The position numbers and the translations under genes were made by a program. From Natrinema versiforme (lineage in GTDB: Archaea > Halobacteriota > Halobacteria > Halobacteriales > Natrialbaceae): a stretch of DNA of 64,000 nt. Location of the stretch: contig NZ_CP040330.1 in the NCBI RefSeq assembly GCF_005576615.1, positions 2,170,001 through 2,234,000 on the forward strand, written 5' to 3'. Below, in pieces: positions 32,880-42,718 of this stretch (position 1 is the first letter of the stretch; each line of letters begins with the position of its first letter). Below the pieces are notes generated by a model. That model saw only the letters and a program-made list of their open reading frames with translations, had not been told where the DNA came from and made no database searches.

Positions 32880-35012
32880 ATGAGTCTTGCCGATTCGGAC
32901 CGCGAACTCGTCGTTTCCGAGCTGGGGCGGGAACCGACTCGAGCGGAGGTGGCGCTGTTCGAGAACCTCTGGAGCGAGCACTGCGCGTACCGCTCCTCGC
33001 GACCGCTGCTGTCGGCGTTCGACAGCGAGGGCGAGCAGGTCGTCGTCGGGCCGGGCGACGACGCGGCGGTCGTCGCGTTGGACGACGAGACGTACATCAC
33101 GCTGGGCATCGAGAGCCACAACCACCCCTCCTACGTCGACCCGTTCGACGGCGCGGCGACCGGCGTCGGCGGCATCGTCCGGGATACCCTCTCGATGGGT
33201 GCTTACCCCATCGCGCTCGCGGACTCGCTGTACTTCGGCGAGTTCGACGACGACCACTCGCAGTACCTCTTCGAGGGGGTCGTCGAGGGGATCAGCCACT
33301 ACGGGAACTGTATCGGCGTGCCGACGGTCGCCGGTAGCGTCGATTTCCACCCCGATTACGAGGGCAATCCGCTGGTCAACGTCGCTTGCGTCGGCCTGAC
33401 CGACGACGAGCGACTCGTTACCGCCGAAGCCCAAGAACCGGGGAACAAGCTCGTGCTCGTCGGCAACGGCACGGGTCGGGACGGACTCGGCGGCGCGAGC
33501 TTCGCCAGCGAGGACCTCGCGGAGGACGCCGAGACCGAGGACCGACCCGCGGTGCAGGTCGGCGACCCCTACTCGGAGAAGCTGCTCATCGAGGCCAACG
33601 AAGCGCTCGTCGACGAGACCCTGATCGAGTCCGCTCGCGACCTCGGTGCCGCCGGCCTCGGCGGTGCCTCGAGCGAACTGGTCGCCAAGGGCGGCCTCGG
33701 CGCCGACATCGAACTCGAGCGGGTCCACCAGCGCGAGCCGAACATGAACGCGCTGGAGATCCTGCTCGCCGAATCGCAGGAGCGGATGTGTTACGAGGTC
33801 GCACCCGAGAACGTCGACCGCGTGCGCGAGATCGCCGAGCGGTTCGACCTCGGCTGCTCGGTCATCGGCGAAGTCACCGACGGCAACTACACCTGCACGT
33901 TCGAGGGCGAAACCGTCGTCGACGTCGATGCCTACTTCCTCGGCGAGGGCGCGCCGATGAACGATCTCGCGTCCGAGGAACCGGCACAGCCGGAAACGGA
34001 CCGCCCCGAGGTCGGCCTCGAGGCGGCCTTCGACGCCGTCGTCTCGAGTCCGAGCACCGCCTCGAAGCGGTGGGTCTACCGGCAGTACGACCACGAGGTC
34101 GGCGTGCGGACGAGCGTCGGGCCGGGCGACGACGCCGCCATTATTGCGGTCCGTGAAGCCCAGCAGGGACTCGCGATTTCGTCGGGTGCCGCGCCGAACT
34201 GGACCGACGCCGCACCCTACGAGGGGGCCCGCGCGATCGCGCTCGAGAACGCGACGAACATCGCGGCCAAGGGCGCGACGCCGCTGGCCGCGGTCGACTG
34301 TCTCAACGGCGGCAACCCCGAGAAACCGGACGTGTACGGCGGCTTCACGGGCATCGTCGACGGACTCGCGGAAATGTGCGAGACGCTGTCGACGCCGGTC
34401 GTCGGCGGCAATGTCTCGCTGTACAACGACTCCGTCGCGGGACCCATCCCGCCGACGCCGACGCTGGCGATGGTCGGCGCCAAGGACGGCTACGACGCGC
34501 CGCCGCTGTCGGTCGAGTCCGCGGGCGACCTGCTTCTCGTCGGCGACCTCGGCCTCGAGGCCGGCGATACTCGCCTCGGCGGCTCCGAGTACCTCGCGCA
34601 GTTCGGCGGCAGCGACCGGTTCCCCGACCTGCCCGACGACCCCGCAGGCCTGATCGAGGCGCTGGCCGCGGTCGCCGATGCGGACTCGACGCTCGCGGTC
34701 CACGACATCAGCCACGGCGGACTCGCCGTCGCCCTCGCCGAAATGGTCACCGAGGACGCCGGCCTCGAGGTGTCGATCCCGAGCGAGGACCCCGCGGGCG
34801 CGCTGTTCGGCGAACAGCCGGGTCGCGCGCTGATCCAGACCGAGTCCGTCGAGGCAGTTCGCGAGGCGTTCGACGGCGTCGCGCCCGTCGTCGAACTCGG
34901 CGCTGCGACCGACGACGGGACGCTCGCAGTCGAGATCGGCGACCGAACGATCGAGACCGACGCGGCCGCGATCCGCGAGCGACGCGCGACGATCGAACGG
35001 GAACTCGAGTGA
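32880..35012 (+). CDS. purL: phosphoribosylformylglycinamidine synthase subunit II
   Basis: The protein has 710 residues, the small type of PurL that works with PurS and PurQ in the fourth step of purine synthesis. Motifs: [61 protein letters not shown], and in the second half [11 protein letters not shown] and NVSLYN. purS and purQ are not in the window. ATG 32880 matches the family; transcription should start close to it. Confidence 0.96.
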   Translation: MSLADSDRELVVSELGREPTRAEVALFENLWSEHCAYRSSRPLLSAFDSEGEQVVVGPGDDAAVVALDDETYITLGIESHNHPSYVDPFDGAATGVGGIVRDTLSMGAYPIALADSLYFGEFDDDHSQYLFEGVVEGISHYGNCIGVPTVAGSVDFHPDYEGNPLVNVACVGLTDDERLVTAEAQEPGNKLVLVGNGTGRDGLGGASFASEDLAEDAETEDRPAVQVGDPYSEKLLIEANEALVDETLIESARDLGAAGLGGASSELVAKGGLGADIELERVHQREPNMNALEILLAESQERMCYEVAPENVDRVREIAERFDLGCSVIGEVTDGNYTCTFEGETVVDVDAYFLGEGAPMNDLASEEPAQPETDRPEVGLEAAFDAVVSSPSTASKRWVYRQYDHEVGVRTSVGPGDDAAIIAVREAQQGLAISSGAAPNWTDAAPYEGARAIALENATNIAAKGATPLAAVDCLNGGNPEKPDVYGGFTGIVDGLAEMCETLSTPVVGGNVSLYNDSVAGPIPPTPTLAMVGAKDGYDAPPLSVESAGDLLLVGDLGLEAGDTRLGGSEYLAQFGGSDRFPDLPDDPAGLIEALAAVADADSTLAVHDISHGGLAVALAEMVTEDAGLEVSIPSEDPAGALFGEQPGRALIQTESVEAVREAFDGVAPVVELGAATDDGTLAVEIGDRTIETDAAAIRERRATIERELE

Positions 35013-35182
35013 CGACCGCACCGGCGCGACCAATTGAGTCGGATCCGAGTTCCATTCTCGAGAATTTGCCACGGAAAAGCGGTAATATCCGTCACCACTG
35101 CCACGTTCGCCGTCTATTGTCCGACATATTGATATACAATCGCCGCGAGTAGTCCAACGAACCAACAGTTTCGGAGGCTCCG

Positions 35183-35770
35183 ATGACTACCGACACCCCA
35201 TCCGTCCTGATCGTCGAAGACGAACCCGACCTCGCGAACCTCTATACCGCGTGGCTCGAGGAGGAGTGTACCGTCGAGAGGGCCGCCGACGGGGCCGACG
35301 CGCTGGCGGCGATCGACGACTCGATCGACGTCGTCCTCCTCGACCGGCGGATGCCGGGGCTCTCGGGGTCGACCGTCCTCGAGACGATTCGGGACCGAGG
35401 CCTCGAGTGCCGGGTCGCGATGGTGACGGCGGTCGAGCCCGACTTCGAGATCATCGAGATGGGGTTCGACGACTACCTGGTCAAACCCGTTTCGCAGGAC
35501 GAACTGGTCGGCGTTATCGATCAACTGCTGCTCCGGACGACCTACGACGAGCAGCTCCGGGAGTTCTTCGCGCTCGCCTCGAAGAAGGCGCTACTGGACG
35601 ATCAGAAGAACGAGGCCGAACGCCGCTCGAGTCAGGAGTACGCCGAACTCAGAGACCGGCTGGCAGTCCGCCGGGTCGAGGTCGACGACACGATGCAGGA
35701 GCTCTTGGCCCGGGACGGCTACCGCCAACTCTGTCGCGATATTGCGAGCGACTCCGTCGTCCGGGAGTGA
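35183..35770 (+). CDS. response regulator with HalX domain
   Basis: The protein has 195 residues. Residues 8-120 are a receiver domain: VLIVEDEPDL acidic pocket, VVLLDRRMPGLSG with the phospho-acceptor Asp, and DYLVKPVS with the conserved Lys. Residues 125-190 are the haloarchaeal HalX helix (LREFFALASKKALLDDQKNE). No DNA-binding domain, so output may be by protein contact. A GGAGG ribosome site at about 35172 and a TATA-like GATATAC at 35131-35137 give a short leader. No intact kinase is next to it. Confidence 0.9.
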   Translation: MTTDTPSVLIVEDEPDLANLYTAWLEEECTVERAADGADALAAIDDSIDVVLLDRRMPGLSGSTVLETIRDRGLECRVAMVTAVEPDFEIIEMGFDDYLVKPVSQDELVGVIDQLLLRTTYDEQLREFFALASKKALLDDQKNEAERRSSQEYAELRDRLAVRRVEVDDTMQELLARDGYRQLCRDIASDSVVRE

Positions 35771-35839
35771 CGGCGTTGTACCTCCTCGAGTCCACAATCG
35801 TCTCGTGCGTTCAGTAGGGACACCGACGAAAGAGCACAC

Positions 35840-36520
35840 ATGACACAACCGAATCGGACCGACGACGCCGTCAAGGACCTCGTCCGACAGCACTGGAACG
35901 ACCGCGCCGCGACGTTCGACGACGCGAGCCATCACGGCATCCACACTGACGAACAGCGCGAGCGGTGGCTGTCGGTTCTCCGCGAGTGGACCGGTGACGA
36001 CCCCCTGCGAGCCCTCGACGTCGGCTGTGGGACCGGCGTCGTGTCGCTGCTGCTGGCGGAACTTGGCCACGACGTTACCGGCGTGGACTTCGCCCCGGAG
36101 ATGCTCGAGCGTGCACGGACGAAAGCTGAACGGGCCGACCGCTCGGTTGCCTTCCACCGTGGGGACGCGGAGTCGCTCGCGGTTCCCGACGACGCCGTCG
36201 AACTGCTCACGGCCCGCCACCTCACCTGGACGCTTCCGAACCCCAGTACGGCGATCGACGAGTGGCAGCGCGTCGTCGAACCGGGCGGCGACATCCTCCT
36301 GATCGAGGGGTACTGGGACCACGACGAGCCGTGGGACGAGTACGAGGCAATCCACGACGAGTTGCCGATGTACGACGGCCGCCCGCCCGCCGACCTCCGC
36401 GAGTTCCTCGCGCGGAACGGCCTGACGGAGATCGAGCACGAACCGCTGTCGGACCCGGCGCTGTGGGGCCGAGAGCCCCACCACGAGTATTACGTCATGA
36501 CCGGAACGGTCCCCCGCTAA
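35840..36520 (+). CDS. class I SAM-dependent methyltransferase
   Basis: The protein has 226 residues. The SAM motif I is ALDVGCGTGVVSLLLAELGHDVTGVDFAPEML near residue 55-86, followed by GDAESLAVPDDAVELLTARHLTWTLPNP and an EPGGDILLIEGYW strand. The fold is that of the UbiE/methyltransferase-11 group. The substrate is open; it could be a quinone or small molecule, but nothing ties it to the menaquinone genes 17 kb away. Confidence 0.85.
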   Translation: MTQPNRTDDAVKDLVRQHWNDRAATFDDASHHGIHTDEQRERWLSVLREWTGDDPLRALDVGCGTGVVSLLLAELGHDVTGVDFAPEMLERARTKAERADRSVAFHRGDAESLAVPDDAVELLTARHLTWTLPNPSTAIDEWQRVVEPGGDILLIEGYWDHDEPWDEYEAIHDELPMYDGRPPADLREFLARNGLTEIEHEPLSDPALWGREPHHEYYVMTGTVPR

Positions 36521-36552
36521 GCAGTCCGCCTCGCTCTTCTCGTCCCGGCCGC

Positions 36553-38415
36553 CTACTCGAGGCGGCGCTCGAGGGTCGTCACGTCCCGAATCTCGATCCG
36601 GGTCCCGCCGTTCGCGCCGTTGGAGACGGTACACTCCCAGTCGTGGGCTTCGGCGATGGCCCGGACGAGAGCGAGGCCGAGCCCGTCGATCGCGGTGTCG
36701 TCGTCGTGGGTCGGATCGAGCACGCGGTCGTGTGCGTTCGGGGGGATTTCCGCGGCGTCGTCGAGGAGGAAAAAGCCGCGACTGCCGCCGTCCTCGAACC
36801 CGACGAGGCCGATCTGAATCGTCACGTTCACGTCGCCGTCGGCCCGCGCGACGGCGCTGTCGAAGGCCGTCTCGAGGAGGTGGACGAAGCGGTCGGGATC
36901 GGCTCGGAGCGCGGCCGAACCGTCGACGATGACGCTGTCCGCGTCGAGGCGTGACTCGCTGACGGCGTCGGTGATCGCCGACTCGAGGCGGAGCCGACTG
37001 CGGGTACCGACGGCCGAGGCGTTCCGGGCGAACTCCCGGACGTCGTCGACGAGGCCCTCGGCGCGGTCGAGCGTCGTTTCGACGGTGTCCTCGGCCAGCG
37101 GGAACTCCCACTCGTCGGCCGTGTCGTCCTCGAGCGCGTCGGCGACGGCCGTGAGTTGGTCTTTCAGATCGGTCGAGAGCACGTCTGCGACGGCCTCGAG
37201 GCGCTCGGTCTGGCGCTCGAGTTCGGCGGTTCGATCCCGGAGGACCCGTTCCCGATCGGCTCGGTCGAGGGCGGCCCGCGTGTTCTCGACGAGCGTCGAG
37301 ATGAGGTCGACGTCGGTCTCGTCGAATCGGTCGGGGTCGAGCGCGCCCGTCATGAGGACGCCGTGGGTGCCGATCGGGGCGATGATCTCCGACCGGAGCG
37401 GCGTGTCCGGATTGTAGAGTTCGCCGACGGTCTCGAGGTCGTCGAACCGTTCGACCTCGCCGGCCTCGAAGACGTCCCAGACGAGGCCTTCGCCGGGGTT
37501 AAACCGCGGCAGGCCGCCGAACTCGTCGTGTGCGCCGGCGGTCCCGGCCACGGGCTCGAGATAGCCCTGTTCCTCCTCGAGCAGCCAGACGCCGCTGATC
37601 GGGAGGTCGAGCAGGTCGCCGCCGGCGTGGACCGAGATCGCACAGATCTCTTCCGGATCGTCGGACTCGAGGAGCCAGCGGGTGATCTCGTGGAGCGACG
37701 TGACGACGCGATCGTACTCGTGTTGATCGGTGATATCGCGAACGACGGCGGCGACGGTCGCGGTGTCGTCCTCGATCGGGACGAACCGGAACTCGCCCAT
37801 CCGGTCGTCGCCGTCCGGACCGGTGTAGGGGAGTTCGAGTTGCCGGCGATCCGCGTTGCCGACATCGACGTCGGTGATCGCCTGCCCGATATCGACGGCG
37901 TGCTGGTCGTCGATGCCCGCTAGTTCGGTCAGAGTTTCGACGTGCTCGCCGTCCAGTGCCGACCGATCCGCCCCGAGGAGGGTTTCGGTCGCGCCGTTGA
38001 TCGCGACGATTTCGCGGTTGCGATCGAGCGTGATGACGGCGTCCCGGATCGCCTCGACGACGGCGGCGTGTTGGGCCACCGTCGTCTCCTGTGCCCGCCG
38101 CTCGGTAACGTCGCGCATGTACACGGACAGTCCGGTCGTCGACGGATAGGCCCGCGCTTCGAACCAGGTCTCGAGGTGCGTGTGATAAATCTCGAAGGAG
38201 ACCGGGACCTGTTCGTCCATCGCGCGGTGGAATCCGTCCGGAAACTGCGTCTCGACGGTCTGGGGGAACTCGTCCCACATGACCCGTCCGATCAGGTCCT
38301 CGCGGGAGCGCTTGAGCAGCGTTTCGGCCCGCTCGTTGAGATACGTGAACCGAAAGCCGGTATCGAGTGCGAAAAAGGCGTCCGTCACCCGGTCGACGAT
38401 CGGCACGGATCGCAT
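36553..38415 (-). CDS. PAS-PAS-GAF sensor kinase-like protein lacking the phospho-acceptor histidine
   Basis: The protein has 620 residues: PAS (about 1-105), PAS (118-235), GAF (240-385), then a kinase region. Where haloarchaeal kinases have SHDLRNPL, this protein reads STDLKDQL (414-421), so the His is replaced by Thr415. The N-box position has FDSAVARA and the glycine loop reads DDAAEIPP rather than DxGxGIP; the last G-box GLGLALVRAIAEAHDW is intact. It is probably a pseudokinase or a sensor that acts by binding. ATG 38415 fits the PAS start; a frame 20 codons longer exists. Confidence 0.85.
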   Translation of the reverse strand: MRSVPIVDRVTDAFFALDTGFRFTYLNERAETLLKRSREDLIGRVMWDEFPQTVETQFPDGFHRAMDEQVPVSFEIYHTHLETWFEARAYPSTTGLSVYMRDVTERRAQETTVAQHAAVVEAIRDAVITLDRNREIVAINGATETLLGADRSALDGEHVETLTELAGIDDQHAVDIGQAITDVDVGNADRRQLELPYTGPDGDDRMGEFRFVPIEDDTATVAAVVRDITDQHEYDRVVTSLHEITRWLLESDDPEEICAISVHAGGDLLDLPISGVWLLEEEQGYLEPVAGTAGAHDEFGGLPRFNPGEGLVWDVFEAGEVERFDDLETVGELYNPDTPLRSEIIAPIGTHGVLMTGALDPDRFDETDVDLISTLVENTRAALDRADRERVLRDRTAELERQTERLEAVADVLSTDLKDQLTAVADALEDDTADEWEFPLAEDTVETTLDRAEGLVDDVREFARNASAVGTRSRLRLESAITDAVSESRLDADSVIVDGSAALRADPDRFVHLLETAFDSAVARADGDVNVTIQIGLVGFEDGGSRGFFLLDDAAEIPPNAHDRVLDPTHDDDTAIDGLGLALVRAIAEAHDWECTVSNGANGGTRIEIRDVTTLERRLE

Positions 38416-38652
38416 GGTCACGACTCGCCACCCCCGTCGGACGACGGATTCGTCCCCCCTTCGCGTCCGAGGCAATCGCCTCTCGCGGCCGTTGACATCA
38501 TCGACAGACAGTCAGCACATAGTTTGTGAAACCCCTATTTGAGTGTCGTGGCCGAGCGATGGCGTGTCTCTCAGTAACATGGTTCGCCGCCCGGTCGCGA
38601 ATCCCGTCCGTCATCCCGAACCGAATGGACTCCCCGCGAGCCGCCGACCTGC

Positions 38653-39885
38653 TCAAAACCGGTCTCCGAGAAAGACCGTCGTTTCGGGAAACAGCGTCGA
38701 CATCGTCTCGAGCGACGACGCGTCCGTCGTCTCGAGTCGCCCCGTTCGCTCGAGAGCGGCCGCGGACTGGAACCCGACGACGAGCTGGGAGAGCGCGCCG
38801 ATATCGAGGCGAACGTCGGCGGACGACTGCAGAGTCTCGTGATCGCGCAGTCGGCGACAGTCGGCGCGACCGTCCGAGACCGCGAGGCGGAACGTGCCGT
38901 CGTTCCACTCGGCGAGCGGGTCCTCGACGGCGATCGTCACGGTCGCGTCGCGGTCGGGGTAGGCGACTGCGGACAGCGTCTCCGCGATGTCGACGACGCG
39001 GACCATCGGCCCGTCCGCGACGGTCGTCTCGATCTGGTCCGGCTCTCGAGCGATCGCACGAAGCGGCACGTCGTCGGCCACGCGGAGGCGAACGCGCTGA
39101 ACCTGTGACTCGTGATCGTAGCAAAAGGACAGCAGCGCCAGCACGGCGTCGTGATCGATGGCGGCGAGTTCGGAGACGACCATCGTCCGATCGCCGTCCG
39201 TCCCGTCCATCGTGTAGACGAGATATCCTCGTACCTGCCCGTTGCGCTCGTACGCGTAGACGAAGGGGTCCCGCTCGGAGCCGGCGAAGACGCGGTGTCG
39301 CCACCACTCCTCGTCGCGCTCGAGGGCGAGCGAGTACCGGTCGGCGTACGTCTCGTAGGCCGGTTCGAGCGCCTCGTACTCGTCGGCCTCGAGTCGGCGG
39401 AACGACCCCGCGTCCCGATCGACGGCGTCGGACGCGACCGAGAGCACGCTCGGTTCGCACTCGTGAGTGACGAGCCGAGTGCAGGTATCCCAGCCGTACT
39501 GCCGGTAGAACCGATACCGGAACGGCCACAGGACCGAGAACCGCACGTCGTGGTCGCGATACTCGGCGAGCGACCGGGCGAGCAACTGCCGGACGTAGCC
39601 GCGACGGCGGTACTCGGGCGGGGTCGCGACCGACGCCAGCCCGGCGGTTCGATGGACATCGCCCCGGACGCGCGACTCGAGCCAGTAGTGCCGACAGACG
39701 CTGCGCGGCTTTGCGTCGTCAGCCGCCCCGTCCTCGTACACGCCGCGCCGGGAGCCGAGGGTGTCCCGCGGCGTTTCGTGGTCCGCGGGATCGTACGCCG
39801 GAACCCCTTCCTCGGGCCGGAACGCGTAGCTGCGATACTCGTGGAACACGTCCCGTTCGTCCGGAATGGGACGATAGTCGACCAT
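38653..39885 (-). CDS. Eis-like GNAT acetyltransferase
   Basis: The protein has 410 residues. The first 150 form a GNAT domain with the acetyl-CoA motif VATPPEYRRRGYVRQLLARSLAEYRDHD; a second GNAT-like half and a C-terminal SCP2-like region (ECS) follow, the plan of Eis family enzymes (typical length about 400). Eis proteins acetylate amines; the natural substrate here is unknown. It is monocistronic, and its stop lies 237 nt from the start of the kinase-like gene. Confidence 0.82.
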   Translation of the reverse strand: MVDYRPIPDERDVFHEYRSYAFRPEEGVPAYDPADHETPRDTLGSRRGVYEDGAADDAKPRSVCRHYWLESRVRGDVHRTAGLASVATPPEYRRRGYVRQLLARSLAEYRDHDVRFSVLWPFRYRFYRQYGWDTCTRLVTHECEPSVLSVASDAVDRDAGSFRRLEADEYEALEPAYETYADRYSLALERDEEWWRHRVFAGSERDPFVYAYERNGQVRGYLVYTMDGTDGDRTMVVSELAAIDHDAVLALLSFCYDHESQVQRVRLRVADDVPLRAIAREPDQIETTVADGPMVRVVDIAETLSAVAYPDRDATVTIAVEDPLAEWNDGTFRLAVSDGRADCRRLRDHETLQSSADVRLDIGALSQLVVGFQSAAALERTGRLETTDASSLETMSTLFPETTVFLGDRF

Positions 39886-39939
39886 ACTACGGAGAGCGCG
39901 GGCGACCGAGAAAAACTGTTCGTGATATCGTCGTCGGCC

Positions 39940-41097
39940 TCAGACGTGTTCTTCGACGAAGGCCTCGATCCGGTTCAGCGCCTTCCGCAGGTCCTCGAGC
40001 CCGGTCGCGTAGGAGATCCGCAGGTGACCCTCGCCGCCGTCGCCGAAGACGTCGCCGGGGACGACCGCGACGCCCTGCTCGCGCAGGACCTCCTCGGCGA
40101 ACTCCTCGGCGGTAAAGCCCTCGGGAACCTCGGGGAAGCAGTAGAACGCGCCCTTGGCCTCGAAGACGTCCAGCCCGATCTCGCGGAATCGCGAGAGGAC
40201 GAACTGCCGGCGGCGATCGTACTGATCGACCATCTCTTGGACCTCGTTCGCACAGGAGTCGAGCGCCTCGAGGGCGGCGTGTTGGGCCGTCGTCGGCGCG
40301 GACAGCATCGTATACTGGTGGATCTTGTTCATCGCGCCGATGGCGTCGGCGGGACCGAGGGCGTAGCCAAGTCGGAGGCCGGTCATCGCGTGGGCCTTCG
40401 AGAAGCCGTTGAAGACGATGGTGCGCTCACGCATCCCCTCGAAGCTCGCGATCGATGTGTGCTCGCCGTCGTACGTTAGCTCCGCGTAGATCTCGTCCGA
40501 GAGGACCGTCAGATCGTGCTCGCGGGCGAACTCGGCGACTGGCTCGAGGTCTTCGGCGGGCATGATCGCGCCCGTCGGGTTGTTGGGATAACAGAGGACC
40601 AGCATGTCCGCGTCGGCCGCGCCGGCCGCCTCGAGGCCCTCGACGGTGAGTCGGAAGTCGTCCTCCTCCCTCGTCGGGACCGGTAGCACCTCGCCGCCGG
40701 CGAAGATGACGCCGGGTTCGTAGGAGATGTACGACGGCTGGGCGATCGCGACCGTGTCGCCGGGGTCGACGAACGCCCGGAAGGCCAGATCGACCGCCTC
40801 GCTCGCGCCGGCGGTGACGAGGATCTCCTCGTCGGGGTCGTAGCCAAGTTCGAACCGGTCGGCGACGTAGTCCGCGATCGCCTCGCGGAGTTCGCGCTTG
40901 CCCCGGTTGGCCGTATAGGAGGTCTTTCCCTGCTCTAAAGAGGTGATCGCCGCGTCGCGGGCCGCCCACGGCGTGGCGAAGTCGGGTTCGCCGACGCCGA
41001 GCGAGATGACCTCGTCGCGTTCCTCGGCGATCTCGAAGAAGCGGCGAATGCCCGAGGGCGGCACCGTTCGCACGCGGTCTGACAGTTCGAACGTCAT
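39940..41097 (-). CDS. class I/II pyridoxal-phosphate aminotransferase
   Basis: The protein has 385 residues, an aspartate-aminotransferase-type fold I enzyme. Motifs: ISLGVGEPDFATP, YTANRGKRELREAIADY, the cofactor Asn in YPNNPTGAI, DEIYAELTYDG, the catalytic Lys in FNGFSKAHAMTGLRLGY, and RISYATG. The exact amino acid is uncertain; aspartate, alanine or aromatic substrates are all possible. It lies 2 nt after the Lrp gene's stop codon, so the two form an operon and the regulator probably controls it. Confidence 0.93.
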   Translation of the reverse strand: MTFELSDRVRTVPPSGIRRFFEIAEERDEVISLGVGEPDFATPWAARDAAITSLEQGKTSYTANRGKRELREAIADYVADRFELGYDPDEEILVTAGASEAVDLAFRAFVDPGDTVAIAQPSYISYEPGVIFAGGEVLPVPTREEDDFRLTVEGLEAAGAADADMLVLCYPNNPTGAIMPAEDLEPVAEFAREHDLTVLSDEIYAELTYDGEHTSIASFEGMRERTIVFNGFSKAHAMTGLRLGYALGPADAIGAMNKIHQYTMLSAPTTAQHAALEALDSCANEVQEMVDQYDRRRQFVLSRFREIGLDVFEAKGAFYCFPEVPEGFTAEEFAEEVLREQGVAVVPGDVFGDGGEGHLRISYATGLEDLRKALNRIEAFVEEHV

Positions 41098-41099
41098 GG

Positions 41100-41585
41100 T
41101 CAGGGTGAGAACGAGAGGCGGTCGTCGCCCTCGCCGTCGCCGAGTTCGATCCCGTTCTCCTTGTAGGAGGTCATCACGTAGTGGGTGACCGTCTGGGTGA
41201 TCTCGGGAACCGGCGCGACCTTCTCGCTGATGAACTGCGAGACCTCGCGGATGGAGTCGCCCTCGACCTCCATATCGAAGTCGTAATCGCCGCTGATCAG
41301 CCGCAGGGCTTTGACCTGCGGGAACCGTGCGAGGCGCTCCGCGATATCGTCGTAGCCCGTCTCGCGGTCGAGCGTGACGTTCAACTCGACCTCGGCTCGG
41401 ACGCGTTCGTCTTCCAGTTTGTCCCAGTCGACGACCGCCTGGTACCCCCGGACGACGCCCGCTGCCTCGAGCTCCTCGATGGTCGCCTCGACCTCGGCTT
41501 CCTCGAGGTCGGTCATTCGCGCGATATCCGCCGCGGAGTAGCGCGCGTTCTCACGAAGCAACTCGAGCACCTCGCGTTCGCTCAT
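41100..41585 (-). CDS. Lrp/AsnC-family transcription regulator
   Basis: The protein has 161 residues. An N-terminal HTH (LLRENARYSAADIARMTDLEEAEVEATIEELEAAGVVRGY) is followed by the RAM ligand domain (VRAEVELNVTLDRE ... VKALRLISGDYDFDMEVEGDS). Lrp proteins sense amino acids. It starts at ATG 41585 and precedes the aminotransferase, suggesting feedback on amino-acid metabolism. Confidence 0.93.
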   Translation of the reverse strand: MSEREVLELLRENARYSAADIARMTDLEEAEVEATIEELEAAGVVRGYQAVVDWDKLEDERVRAEVELNVTLDRETGYDDIAERLARFPQVKALRLISGDYDFDMEVEGDSIREVSQFISEKVAPVPEITQTVTHYVMTSYKENGIELGDGEGDDRLSFSP

Positions 41586-41709
41586 ATGCACCCTCATCGC
41601 AGGGTGGGCAAAAAGGCGTTGCTACTCGCCGTCGATTTCGACGCTGGTCGGAACCTCGCGGGAGAACGGCTGCAGAGACACTGAATAGACGCCTCCCGGA
41701 ACCACTGTT

Positions 41710-41823
41710 CTAATGCAGCGACGACTCACAGCGCGGACAGATTCGCGACTGCATCGGCACGCGTCGATTGCAATTGGGGCAGGTAATCTCTTCCTCGAGC
41801 TGGAACCAATGCGGGCGAGCCAT
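41710..41823 (-). CDS. 37-residue zinc-ribbon protein
   Basis: ATG 41823 to TAG 41710 encodes MARPHWFQLEEEITCPNCNR and then RVPMQSRICPRCESSLH. Two CPxC motifs (CPNC, CPRC) form one zinc ribbon. Proteins of this kind are conserved and numerous in haloarchaea. A strong TATA box (41854-41862) lies about 31-39 nt upstream. Function unknown. Confidence 0.72.
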   Translation of the reverse strand: MARPHWFQLEEEITCPNCNRRVPMQSRICPRCESSLH

Positions 41824-41853
41824 TGTAACCGCTCCGAGGGTTCCACGTCCGCC

Positions 41854-41862
41854 GTATAATAC
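41854..41862 (-). promoter_or_regulatory. TATA box of the 37-residue zinc-ribbon gene
   Basis: GTATTATAC on the minus strand, giving a short leader of about 5-10 nt before ATG 41823. Confidence 0.5.
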
Positions 41863-41960
41863 TCACTGCAAGAAATAGTGACTGTGACTACGGCATGTTA
41901 GTCATGCGTTCTGACATTCGTCCGATGGACCGCTTTCGAACGCGTGCGCTGCACTGAGAA

Positions 41961-42602
41961 TTATCGGTAATTCTTGAACAGCAGCGCTCGCACGTCGTCT
42001 TTCGTCTGGACCTGTTCGGTCGATCCGTCGGGGAGTTCGACGGTGTACCGGTAGTCCGCTGAGTCCGATTCGTCCCACTTGTCGTCGTGGGTCTCGAGCA
42101 GGCTCATCATCTCGTCTAACATATCGTCGTCGTCGGCCGAGCCGTCACCGTCGCCGCCGTCGTCGCTGTCGTCGTCTGCGGTCCCGTCGGCTCTGTCGTC
42201 GGCGTCCGATTCGCCGTCGGATTCCGCTTTGTCGTCCGCCTCGTCTTCGCTCGAGCCGTCGTCCACCCCGTCAGACTCGGAATCGGGGTCGTCGGCCTCC
42301 TCGTCGAGAACCTCGTCGGCCGCCGGAGCCTCGCCTTCGACGTAGGAGACCTCCTCGAGTTCGTGGGGATCGTTGTCGCCCTCGATCGCGGCCCCGACGG
42401 ACGCGGCGACATCGTCGGTCGCCGAGGAGTCGAACTCGCCGTCGATGTCGATCTCGATGTCCTCGTCGAGGTTGTCGATCAGGAACTGGACGGCGTCCCG
42501 TTCGCGGACGAAGCCGTACTTGCCGACGACCGAGTCGGAGATTTCCTCGCGGAGGTGCTGGATGAACGCGTACTGTTCGTCGGTGACCTCGAGCGTCTTC
42601 AT
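41961..42602 (-). CDS. hypothetical protein with long acidic linker
   Basis: The protein has 213 residues. Residues 1-52 (MKTLEVTDEQYAFIQHLREE ... DAVQFLIDNLDED) resemble a ribbon-helix-helix-like beta-alpha-alpha unit. Residues 80-165 are almost all Asp/Glu/Ser and presumably disordered. The last 45 residues form a small beta unit YRYTVELPDGSTEQVQTKDDVRALLFKNYR, given as residues 184-213. Possibly a DNA- or protein-binding adaptor; unknown. Confidence 0.65.
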   Translation of the reverse strand: MKTLEVTDEQYAFIQHLREEISDSVVGKYGFVRERDAVQFLIDNLDEDIEIDIDGEFDSSATDDVAASVGAAIEGDNDPHELEEVSYVEGEAPAADEVLDEEADDPDSESDGVDDGSSEDEADDKAESDGESDADDRADGTADDDSDDGGDGDGSADDDDMLDEMMSLLETHDDKWDESDSADYRYTVELPDGSTEQVQTKDDVRALLFKNYR

Positions 42603-42718
42603 ACCCAGTCGATGCGGCCGGGGGTACTAATATGTAAGTCGTCGCGGTCGTCTCTGACTCGAGCGAGGCGACTGCCCCGAACGTGATCATTAAGGACGAA
42701 CGACTCGAAGTATCCGAT

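Noticed and set aside
32756-33121. Frame extending the PHP protein upstream by about 120 residues
   Set aside because: It runs antisense into purL; PHP starts with VELHTHSS just after GTG 32749.
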